47,041 nucleotides of DNA from contig UQNS01000012.1 in the NCBI GenBank assembly GCA_900542465.1, positions 1 through 47,041 on the forward strand. The letters are read 5' to 3'. The notes under the pieces are model-generated. The model did no database searches, was not told where the DNA came from, and saw only the letters and a list, made by a program, of their open reading frames with translations. The translations under genes were made by a program, and so were the position numbers. This DNA comes from an uncultured Eubacteriales bacterium. GTDB lineage: Bacteria; Bacillota; Clostridia; Lachnospirales; Lachnospiraceae. The first letter of the stretch is position 1, and each line of letters starts with the position of its first letter. Below are positions 27,521 to 34,240 of this stretch, piece by piece.

Positions 27521-27536
27521 GCGGGTTTGAGTGTTA
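27499..27536. repeat. Inverted repeat at the truncated transporter 5' end
   Basis: A perfect 10-bp inverted repeat, taacactcaa (27499-27508) and ttgagtgtta (27527-27536), spans the first codons of the truncated transporter gene. On the plus strand it is followed by a T-rich run, so it may be a terminator for prophage-side transcription. It may equally mark the phage-host junction. Confidence 0.55.
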
Positions 27537-27599
27537 TTTTTTTGCTATTTTTAAAAAATGGGGAAATAGATGGGGAAAATGAAAATGCTTCGATTTTAT

Positions 27600-27792
27600 A
27601 GCAAAGTATTTTACTGTTTTGCTTAATTATTACTTGTTATAACATAGCGTTTTGGCATTTTGCTTCGTTATAGATCATAATAGCGTAGCATTTTGACGTT
27701 TTGCTTCGTTATACATTTATCAGTTAAGCGTTTTAGCATTTCGCTTAACTCGTAAGCTTTTGAGTTAAGTGTTCTGCACTTTTACTTAACTC
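27600..27792. repeat. Array of five related hairpins
   Basis: Five inverted repeats in a row: AGCAAA/TTTGCT (27600-27623), TATAAC..AGC/GCT..GTTATA (27638-27672), ATAA..AGCA/TGCT..TTAT (27677-27712), AGTTAAGCG/CGCTTAACT (27722-27750) and GAGTTAAGT/ACTTAACTC (27762-27792). Loops are T-rich and alike (around gttttggcatttt). Units two and three share a 15-base stretch, ttttgcttcgttata. Stem sequences differ between units while pairing is kept. The array occupies a gene-free end of the prophage. Role unknown: integrase arm sites, a replication or partition element, or a structured RNA are possible. Confidence 0.65.
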
Positions 27793-27830
27793 TACTAGAT
27801 ACTCACACGATTGCCATACGATTAATTCAA

Positions 27831-27857
27831 TAAAAAAACTCCTGCTTTCGCAGGAGC
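27831..27857 (-). terminator. Intrinsic terminator near the prophage left end
   Basis: The stem ctcctg / caggag with loop ctttcg is followed by seven Ts on the minus strand. It would stop leftward transcription before the hairpin array and host gene. Confidence 0.8.
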
Positions 27858-28008
27858 TCCAAAAGGGGCGACGTACTTAACATACGCTTAATTGCTATAA
27901 TCGTTGACCTTTTGCTTTAACAGTATATCTCTATCTGTAATTTACATAATAATTGAACGCATATATTAAGTCAATCTTCTACATTTTTCATTTTAATTAC
28001 AAAAAGCA

Positions 28009-28036
28009 AAAGACGCCGTGCAATGCAGACGTCTTT
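28009..28036 (-). terminator. Terminator-like hairpin
   Basis: The stem aaagacg / cgtcttt with a 14-base loop is followed on the minus strand by a T-rich run (TTTTGCTTTTT). No gene is assigned to it. Confidence 0.5.
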
Positions 28037-28174
28037 AGAAACTCTTTCTACACATGGCAGATGAGCTATTTTAATTATAGCATATTAGTGCTTATATGCA
28101 AAAAAGTCAAAATCAAATCGTTTTCTATTTTGATTATACTGAATTATATAATAGAAAAGCAAGTAAACAAAAAT

Positions 28175-28208
28175 AACCCCCTAGACCAACAAAAGACCTA
28201 GGGGGGTT
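28175..28208 (-). terminator. CCTAGG-type terminator, left of the forward small gene
   Basis: The stem aaccccctag / ctaggggggtt is followed by TATTTTTG on the minus strand. It resembles the hairpin at 28856-28891 in stem sequence and in loop (tttt...ga), and together they bracket the forward gene. Confidence 0.7.
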
Positions 28209-28285
28209 GTGATTCAAAATTATAATACTTTTATTTTTTTAACCTTATCAGCTCCCCAATTTTGAGAAGAATATAAATTTTTTTA

Positions 28286-28314
28286 TTTACTTTATAAATT
28301 TTTAATTGTATACT
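28286..28314 (+). promoter_or_regulatory. Promoter of the forward small membrane gene
   Basis: TTTACT (28286-28291), a 17-base spacer and TATACT (28309-28314) lie 40 bases before the start codon, in very AT-rich sequence. Confidence 0.5.
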
Positions 28315-28353
28315 TATTTCGATAATAATTATGTTTAGTTGGAAGGAGTTTTT

Positions 28354-28620
28354 ATGAAGATAGCTGGATTTGTGTTAGGCATTTTAGCTGTTGTATTTGC
28401 TTTTATACCAGGCATTAACTTATTAGGACCTATTATAGGTGTTGTAGGTATAGTCTTATCTGCCATCCAGATGCATAAAGAAAAGGCGCAAGGTAAGGTT
28501 GAAGGTATGACAACTGCCGCATTAGTACTGTCAATAATTGGAACTGTTCTAAGCTCAATTATTTACATCATAATTCTTGTATTTTTCGCAGCGGCTACAT
28601 CAGCAATTAGCCAATTATAA
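28354..28620 (+). CDS. Small two-helix membrane protein, moron-like
   Basis: An 88-residue membrane protein with hydrophobic segments at about residues 3-36 (GFVLGILAVVFAFIPGINLLGPIIGVVGIVLSAI) and 54-85, joined by a basic loop; Gly-rich helices recall DUF4190-like proteins. The ATG at 28354 has GGAAGGAG nine bases ahead, so I prefer it to a frame start 15 bases upstream. Unlike every other prophage gene here it points right, has its own promoter and terminator and lies past the lysis genes: the layout of a lysogenic-conversion (moron) gene expressed from the prophage. A role in superinfection exclusion or host envelope change is only a guess. Confidence 0.7.
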   Translation: MKIAGFVLGILAVVFAFIPGINLLGPIIGVVGIVLSAIQMHKEKAQGKVEGMTTAALVLSIIGTVLSSIIYIIILVFFAAATSAISQL

Positions 28621-28626
28621 AAAACA

Positions 28627-28666
28627 AAAAGACCTAGGATCTTATGTAAATGCCTGAGGTCTTTTA
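28627..28666 (+). terminator. Terminator of the forward small membrane gene
   Basis: The stem aaagacctagg / cctgaggtcttt (one mismatch) is followed by TTTTATAATACTTTT on the plus strand, seven bases after the stop codon. Confidence 0.78.
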
Positions 28667-28855
28667 TAATACTTTTAGTTTACTAATTGATATTTTTGTA
28701 CCATAGCATTAATATGATGATGTGGATTAAGCCTAGTCCTTACGTGGAGCTAAGCATATTTTTTGTGAGGGCAAAAATTTTTTCAATAGTGTATCGTATG
28801 AAGATATTAAAAACATAAAAGGATATGACGAACCCGGATAAATGATAACATATAG
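28667..28855. other. Short non-coding stretch with a possible gene remnant
   Basis: One plus-strand frame reads protein-like text ending in FFNSVSYEDIKNIKGYDEPG (about 28760-28842), but no start codon or ribosome binding site goes with it. It may be the decayed 3' end of another small cargo gene. Otherwise nothing is seen. Confidence 0.3.
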
Positions 28856-28891
28856 CCAAAAACCCCTAGGCCTTTTACTGACCTAGGGGTT
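28856..28891 (-). terminator. Terminator of the prophage late operon
   Basis: A perfect 10-bp stem (aacccctagg / cctaggggtt) is followed on the minus strand by TTTTTGG, 54 bases beyond the endolysin stop codon. It is where the long late transcript should end. Confidence 0.8.
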
Positions 28892-28945
28892 CTGTGATTT
28901 AAAGGTGTTTATAACAATAAATTACTTCACTGTTATAATACCTTT

Positions 28946-29923
28946 TTATTTAATTTTAAACCTCTGACCCGGGTAGATCAGATTAGGATTGCCGATGTTG
29001 TTTAAATCAACTATCTGCTGCACGGACACACCAAATCTATCAGCTATTGCGCTTAGTGTATCGCCACTGACTACCGTGTACCATACCTCACCGCCATTCT
29101 GTGGCTGTCCTGATATAGTTAAAACCTGTCCAGGATAGATCAAGTTAGGATTCTCAATTCCGTTCCTTTCAGCAATTGACTGGTATGTAGTGCCAAATCT
29201 AGCCGCAATATCTGACAATGTATCACCACTGACAACAGTATATGTAACTGTATTCTCGCACCGTTCCTGCTGCGCTGGCTGTGGCTCAGGTGTCTGATCC
29301 TGCTGTGGTGCTACTCCGTTAACAGATGCCATTCTGCGCCAATCTTCTTTAGTGCCATAGAACTTGTTACCATCTAGCCTTCCGTCCCATCCTGTGAGCT
29401 TAAGACTTGATGTGTACTGTCTAATCTGACAATCATAAGCACCCTCGTTCCATGGTGTCTCCTGATAGCCTGTATCGTCATTGTTAGCATACTGAGCCAC
29501 CCAAGCATAGCAGTCTACACCCTCGATCTTATCAAGTGCGCTTGCTTGGATATATACGAACGGCTTAACACCTGTCTTTTCTTTGATTCTGTTACAGAAA
29601 GCTGTTATCCACTCTTTATCATTGATACCCCATCTGGCGTTCTGCTCTGATTCCCAATCAAGAACAAGGATAGCCTCTGAGATGTGATTGTGAGCTACCT
29701 CCAAGAAGAAGTCAGCCTCTGCAACTGGATCGAGACCAGCTGCATAATGATAGCAACCTAGAAGCTTACCTGCCGCTCTTGCACTTTCGTACTGCGCTGA
29801 ACCTGCCGGATTGATATAGTTTGTTCCCTGTGTCATTTTTACGATAACAAAATCGCAAGGTACAATATTAAAATCAATACCTTCCTGATAGCTTGCTACG
29901 TCTATTCCGTTTAAATATGACAT
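28946..29923 (-). CDS. Phage endolysin, GH25 muramidase with two LysM domains
   Basis: A 325-residue lysin. Residues 1-200 form a glycoside hydrolase family 25 lysozyme domain: GIDVASYQ with Asp8, and VLDWESE with Asp89 and Glu91, the catalytic cluster that cuts between N-acetylmuramic acid and N-acetylglucosamine. A Pro/Gln-rich linker (about 201-223) leads to two LysM cell-wall-binding repeats (226-270 and 281-325; each with YTVVSGDTLS and NPNLIYPGQ). No signal peptide is present, so export must rely on the holin encoded just upstream. It is the last gene of the late operon and is preceded by a good GGAGG site. Confidence 0.95.
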   Translation of the reverse strand: MSYLNGIDVASYQEGIDFNIVPCDFVIVKMTQGTNYINPAGSAQYESARAAGKLLGCYHYAAGLDPVAEADFFLEVAHNHISEAILVLDWESEQNARWGINDKEWITAFCNRIKEKTGVKPFVYIQASALDKIEGVDCYAWVAQYANNDDTGYQETPWNEGAYDCQIRQYTSSLKLTGWDGRLDGNKFYGTKEDWRRMASVNGVAPQQDQTPEPQPAQQERCENTVTYTVVSGDTLSDIAARFGTTYQSIAERNGIENPNLIYPGQVLTISGQPQNGGEVWYTVVSGDTLSAIADRFGVSVQQIVDLNNIGNPNLIYPGQRFKIK

Positions 29924-29962
29924 AATTTTACCTCCATTAAAAAAGGACCGCTAGGGTCCTGA

Positions 29963-30226
29963 TCACTCTTTATTAGCTTGTCTGTACAGCTGATTAACAC
30001 CAGTGCTGGCCAGTCCGCTGACTGCTCCGATCGCAACTGCATTTAAAATATTGTCTGAGAATCCAGGAATGCTGAAATAAGCCAGAATTCCAAGCCCCAC
30101 GCCTGCGCATCCCACAATGAAGGGGATTGCTTGGTTGATTTTTGCACTTGGTATTGACTTGATACCAAGTCCCACCAGATAGCAAATTACCACAATTGCC
30201 GGGAATGTTACAAAATCTAAATTCAT
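29963..30226 (-). CDS. Phage holin, Hol44-like
   Basis: An 87-residue membrane protein with three hydrophobic segments (about residues 5-22, 33-52 and 60-78) and a short charged C-terminus; the text DFVTFPAIVVICYLVGLG is typical of the holin superfamily V (Phage_holin_5, Hol44 of Oenococcus phage fOg44). Such holins open the membrane at the end of the lytic cycle so that the endolysin can reach the wall. Position directly before the endolysin gene supports this. The ribosome binding site AGGAGG is eight bases ahead of the ATG. Confidence 0.85.
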   Translation of the reverse strand: MNLDFVTFPAIVVICYLVGLGIKSIPSAKINQAIPFIVGCAGVGLGILAYFSIPGFSDNILNAVAIGAVSGLASTGVNQLYRQANKE

Positions 30227-30240
30227 CTTTTTACCTCCTT

Positions 30241-30615
30241 TTAGATATCTAATAGCACCTCAAAACTGTGGAATCTCTTATAAACTTCATCCATTACCCC
30301 GTTATCCGCAAGGGTATGGTATTGATCCCATATATTTTCAAAATTCGTTGCAACCTGGCTAGGCACTTTTTTCACAGTCTTATACGTATTATATATACTA
30401 TACAGCTCACTTCTAAGCATGGCCTGATTGGCCAGCTTTAACTGCTCAATACCTCTCTCGATTTGCCCGATCCGCTCCATTTCAACCTCTTTTTGCCGCA
30501 GCTTCTCCTCCATCGCTTTTCTATGCTTGTCCGATGCTCTTTTCCAGATAGCAGACCAGACAAGCGACACGATGGTCGGGATCCCGCAAAGAGATATAAT
30601 CTGATAAGTTCCCAC
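30241..30615 (-). CDS. Phage lysis-module protein with membrane anchor and coiled coil
   Basis: A 124-residue protein starting with GTG behind AAAGGAGG. An N-terminal hydrophobic helix (about residues 4-23) is followed by a charged coiled-coil segment (about 27-70, rich in Lys, Glu and Arg) and a helical C-terminus. This shape is shared by small proteins near the holin in many Gram-positive phages (XhlA-like or accessory holins), but no family signature is certain. It sits between the fibre and holin genes and probably helps lysis; a tail or membrane role cannot be excluded. Confidence 0.65.
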   Translation of the reverse strand: MGTYQIISLCGIPTIVSLVWSAIWKRASDKHRKAMEEKLRQKEVEMERIGQIERGIEQLKLANQAMLRSELYSIYNTYKTVKKVPSQVATNFENIWDQYHTLADNGVMDEVYKRFHSFEVLLDI

Positions 30616-30627
30616 GCGAAACCTCCT

Positions 30628-31752
30628 TTATGACAATAAGATTGTTGCGCTTAACTGAATTGCTGCAACATCATTATTGACTACATCTTTGGGAGTGTTT
30701 TTAAAAGTTACACATCCGGACAGTATTTGATCGTGGATTCCAAATGTTACACTACTTATAACACTCTCATCTAGCAAATTCGCTGACGGTCCAGATGGCT
30801 GACCAAACAGATATTTCCCATTTTGTCTGATTCGTCCTGTCGCTTTAGTGACCTTAACCTTTGATACACCTAAGCAGGGTGGCGCCGGAACCGAAAAATA
30901 AAACTGTGTACCCCCGGAAGTGATGTATCCGGCAAAATCCTCCCCATTCAGCGTGATATTATCCCCCGGACTTTTAATAATCCCCATTATTTTTTCAAGC
31001 ATAGCACCAACATTACTTGAATTGTGCGTGATTTGATTAGATGTATAATCACCAGATACAGGTACAACTTCTCCACGTCGCCCTTTAAAACTTGATACTC
31101 CCTTAATGTTCTGTAAATCAGAAATGCTTCTAGTATTTAATGTCAGCTGTGCTCCTACATTCGTACCATTATAAGTAATCATGTCCGCTGAATAATCACC
31201 TTTTGCGGGATCTACAGCCCCACCTCTACCGTTAAAACTAACTACACCGCCGGCATTTGCGATATCTTTAACTTTTCTTGCCCAATACTTTGCATTATCT
31301 TCATCTTCACCAACTCTTATACCTGTATTACCTTCTGCCCATGATTTGGCCAATAGTGCATAATCTGAGTTAGCCAAGCGTTTTGCGTCTTCTGCAGCTT
31401 GCTTAGCTTGGGATACATAGTTTTTTGCGGCATTTGCACGTTCTCTTTCAGCATCCGCTCTTTCAAATTCCGCAAGCCGTCTTGACTCTTCACTCTCTAT
31501 TCTTTTACTTTCAGATTCTGCCACCTTTTCTGCCAGCAAAGTTGTACTTGTAAGAGTTGTCTGTAAGCTGTTTTTTATATCTTCTGTTTTTTGCGCTTGT
31601 GTCTGGGCCTGCTCAGCATATGCTTTAGCACTAGTAGTATCGGTAGTAACCTCATCATGTATAGCTGTTATGGCTGAAACAATCGAGCCTCTTACCTCTT
31701 CACCATATCTTGCGGAAGATATCTGATCTGTATATTTTTTTATATCCGCCAA
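30628..31752 (-). CDS. Phage tail fibre / receptor-binding baseplate protein
   Basis: A 374-residue structural protein. The N-terminal 130 residues are a coiled-coil rod very rich in Ala, Glu and Arg (KAYAEQAQTQAQKTED; AEFERADAERERANAAKN), as in trimeric fibres. Two tandem repeats follow, at about 170-204 and 219-252, each with the motif S-F-x-G-R-x-G-x-V-x-P-x-x-G-D-Y and NxxNVGA(Q/M)L, common in tail fibres. The remaining 120 residues are a beta-rich head that probably binds the host surface. Position after the tail endopeptidase fits a receptor-binding protein. Confidence 0.8.
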   Translation of the reverse strand: MADIKKYTDQISSARYGEEVRGSIVSAITAIHDEVTTDTTSAKAYAEQAQTQAQKTEDIKNSLQTTLTSTTLLAEKVAESESKRIESEESRRLAEFERADAERERANAAKNYVSQAKQAAEDAKRLANSDYALLAKSWAEGNTGIRVGEDEDNAKYWARKVKDIANAGGVVSFNGRGGAVDPAKGDYSADMITYNGTNVGAQLTLNTRSISDLQNIKGVSSFKGRRGEVVPVSGDYTSNQITHNSSNVGAMLEKIMGIIKSPGDNITLNGEDFAGYITSGGTQFYFSVPAPPCLGVSKVKVTKATGRIRQNGKYLFGQPSGPSANLLDESVISSVTFGIHDQILSGCVTFKNTPKDVVNNDVAAIQLSATILLS

Positions 31753-31766
31753 AATTACCTCCTATT

Positions 31767-33551
31767 CTAGTAAATACCGTTAATAACACCCTTTATATAG
31801 TCTTTTAAACTCACAGTGCCTTTTGACGTAACAACACTTGTATTCTCTAACAGTTTAAGCCCTGATGCCGTACCCTTTCTTGTTATGCTCCAGTATGACT
31901 TTAATGGGCTTAAACTCATTGAATATATCATGTTCTTATCATCGTCCAGAGCGTCACCCCAGGCACTCATAAGCCCGTATTGTTCATTTCCCTTTTTGGA
32001 CACAAGGCCATCTGGCGTTATCTTCCATCCGGCTATATATCCCTCTAATGCCTTAATTCCATTACTATCCCAGCTGCCTATAATCTCGCCTGCTGAGTTG
32101 TACATAAACATTGACCCATTGCCATTATCAGCACCTCCAAGCTTAAGCGTACCGCCTTTAATGCGATCCGCCTGCATGGTTCCGGTGGTTATATAATCAG
32201 CCACTATTCTGCCATCCATAGTTATTGCTGTCCCATAAAGACCGTCATAGCCATTCTTTGTATAGCCAAATCCAGCGGAATTAAATCTCCATATTTTCCT
32301 AGCTTTATTTTTATCCGGATTATCCATGATCAGGATTTCTTTTGTACTAAGTACTACATTACCGCCTTCGGTACCGGCCTTTAACAGCTCACTTGCACTT
32401 TCTTTTGCCTGACTAAGAAGCGCTGATCTGGAAGGTAACTGGTCAATTACTGATTTGAGTACAGCCTTATCATCTGAATTCCTTGCAGTCAATGACCTTT
32501 TTACTGTTGTACCTAACGTATATGTAAGTTTTCCTGGTTGATCTATAGGAATCTCCATTTTCGTAATCGGGAAAAGCCTATCTAAGCCGTGTACCCTACT
32601 GATAACTTGGACTTCATCTAACAATTTAAACGGTTCTATTGATCTATCTAAGTTATGTAAATCGACCGCTTTTATCTCAAGACTCATGTCACAAAACTGT
32701 TTATCTGTTAAATGCTTTCTTGCTTTTCTCAACAGATTTTCTGGTTTTGTAACGTCATCCCAAGTAACGGTTTTTTCTATGCGCCCAAAATTCTTTATAG
32801 CCTCCGCATTTTCAATGAAATTCTTACCGCCATTAACAGATTCTATTGTTGTGTATGCCTCAAGTGCAGATATAGGGCTCTTTTCTAATCTAGCACCCAG
32901 AGGAATAACGACTGTAGTAAGATCGGTTAGGTCGAATCCTTTTGAAAAATCCACTAAATTAGCCCCTAATCTAATGGTCTGTGTGGACCTTCTCGGGTAT
33001 TCAGCCAGATAATCTAAATATCTGCTACCTTTTTCATGCCTTATCAACAAATGCCCGCCGAATACTTTCAGTAGTTTTTCATTGATGCATTTCAGTGTGT
33101 TATCCCAGTTTGTGTATCGGTAGATACTATCATTACTATCTCTTACCGTTACGCGGCCAAGCTTAAAGCGTCTATTCTCACCCACGTGTGCATTATGAAC
33201 ATCAAGCAGATATTTTAAAAAAGATTCAACACTATAATTATGGAATTCTTTTGGAGGCTGTATAGAATCATTTAAAAACCCCAGTTCCCCCTCGACCTCA
33301 TATGACCTGGTCTTAAAAAAGTCCTCACTTTGCTTGATAACACGGCCTCTGAATATCTCTTCCCCATCGTCACGAACAATAATATCTGACGTAAAAGTTT
33401 TAATCTTATCCCGGTAAGGGTGGCTGTGTAGTGCTTTAAAGCTTAGAGATCCAGCACAGCTGTCTTCTAAAACTAACTCCGGTTCTAACAATGTTAAATC
33501 ATCTACACCCTTATACAAAGGATAATCATCACAATAGATCGTATATGACAC
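31767..33551 (-). CDS. Phage tail endopeptidase / tail-associated lysin-type minor structural protein
   Basis: A 594-residue protein whose first 370 residues resemble the prophage endopeptidase tail family (gp27-like hub fold): DDGEEIFRGRVIKQSEDFF, SVESFLKYLLDVHN and GANLVDFSKGFDLTDLTTVVIPLG are the usual signposts. The rest is a beta-rich extension with segments such as GTLKLGGADNGNGSMFMYN and GWKITPDG, often seen where fibres attach. It forms the tip of the tail below the distal tail protein. The GTG start shares one base with the stop codon of the distal tail gene (TAGTG) and follows GGGAGG. Confidence 0.85.
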   Translation of the reverse strand: MSYTIYCDDYPLYKGVDDLTLLEPELVLEDSCAGSLSFKALHSHPYRDKIKTFTSDIIVRDDGEEIFRGRVIKQSEDFFKTRSYEVEGELGFLNDSIQPPKEFHNYSVESFLKYLLDVHNAHVGENRRFKLGRVTVRDSNDSIYRYTNWDNTLKCINEKLLKVFGGHLLIRHEKGSRYLDYLAEYPRRSTQTIRLGANLVDFSKGFDLTDLTTVVIPLGARLEKSPISALEAYTTIESVNGGKNFIENAEAIKNFGRIEKTVTWDDVTKPENLLRKARKHLTDKQFCDMSLEIKAVDLHNLDRSIEPFKLLDEVQVISRVHGLDRLFPITKMEIPIDQPGKLTYTLGTTVKRSLTARNSDDKAVLKSVIDQLPSRSALLSQAKESASELLKAGTEGGNVVLSTKEILIMDNPDKNKARKIWRFNSAGFGYTKNGYDGLYGTAITMDGRIVADYITTGTMQADRIKGGTLKLGGADNGNGSMFMYNSAGEIIGSWDSNGIKALEGYIAGWKITPDGLVSKKGNEQYGLMSAWGDALDDDKNMIYSMSLSPLKSYWSITRKGTASGLKLLENTSVVTSKGTVSLKDYIKGVINGIY

Positions 33552-34240
33552 TACAAAACACCTCCCTTGTACTCGATCTGTACTCTTCCGTTTCCTATAA
33601 AAGTAACTAGATTACTTCCCTCGCGCAGCCTAATATCATAGACCTTGGTTCGCCCCGCAGGAAGGTTATACGTTATGTTGTTAAATTTGACCTTCATTGG
33701 CTTAGTGGCTGTAAATACAGGCGATGTTATCATGGCTCTATTCAACAGATCTACTGTTTTTGACCCGGATACATCAATGCTTGAAAGCTTAATTATCCCG
33801 GTCTCAAAATCGAAAGGATCCCATAGCCAATCCGACCCGGTGAAATTAATTTCATATTTGTAAGGTTCCGCATCAACATCTATTACAAGATACCCGAGCC
33901 TTTTTTCCGTTTTAAAACTATTTACCGATACCATGCCTTTATAATAAAATCGTGGATCATCATCCAGCACCACTTCCATAACTTTGCCATGGAGGTATGC
34001 TTCAACCCTGGATAAAAGTACAAGCGCCTCCTTGGTATCCTTTTTTGAAACGAATTCAAAAGTTAGAAGCCTGTTATTATAAAATGTTTCCTCAAGCGTT
34101 TCCGACAGATCTAAACTACCTTGAACACCTTGAATATCAACAAGTTGTCTTTTGACTTCCGGCACACCAATTGTGAATGTCTGGAGAAATAATCCCAAGT
34201 CGTGTAATGAATGCTTGTCATCAAATTTTACCCCTATCAC
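33551..34240 (-). CDS. Phage distal tail protein (Dit)
   Basis: A 229-residue protein of the siphovirus tail component family, the hexameric hub joining tail tube, tape measure tip and baseplate. Typical parts are the N-terminal strand region (IGVKFDDKHSLHDLGLFL), VPEVKRQLVDIQGVQGSLDLSE near residues 29-50 and the C-terminal galectin-like part with RTKVYDIRLREGSNLVTFIGNG. Its start overlaps the end of the tape measure gene by four bases (ATGA), and its stop overlaps the next start. Order and length fit Dit. Confidence 0.87.
   Translation of the reverse strand: MIGVKFDDKHSLHDLGLFLQTFTIGVPEVKRQLVDIQGVQGSLDLSETLEETFYNNRLLTFEFVSKKDTKEALVLLSRVEAYLHGKVMEVVLDDDPRFYYKGMVSVNSFKTEKRLGYLVIDVDAEPYKYEINFTGSDWLWDPFDFETGIIKLSSIDVSGSKTVDLLNRAMITSPVFTATKPMKVKFNNITYNLPAGRTKVYDIRLREGSNLVTFIGNGRVQIEYKGGVL

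Larger units (their letters stand above)
27858..28353. other. AT-rich non-coding prophage stretch with hairpins
   Basis: No convincing gene. It holds two terminator-like hairpins (28009-28036 and 28175-28208) and the promoter of the forward small gene. An 82-codon plus-strand frame (27953-28201) crosses both hairpins and has no ribosome binding site, so I do not accept it. Confidence 0.5.

Noticed and set aside
27600..27792. CRISPR array
   Set aside because: The repeats are inverted hairpins with changing stems, not constant direct repeats with unique spacers, and no cas gene is near.
28694..28812. Short plus-strand frame starting MMMWIKPSPYV
   Set aside because: No ribosome binding site, and a competing frame in the same place reads more like protein; too short to decide.
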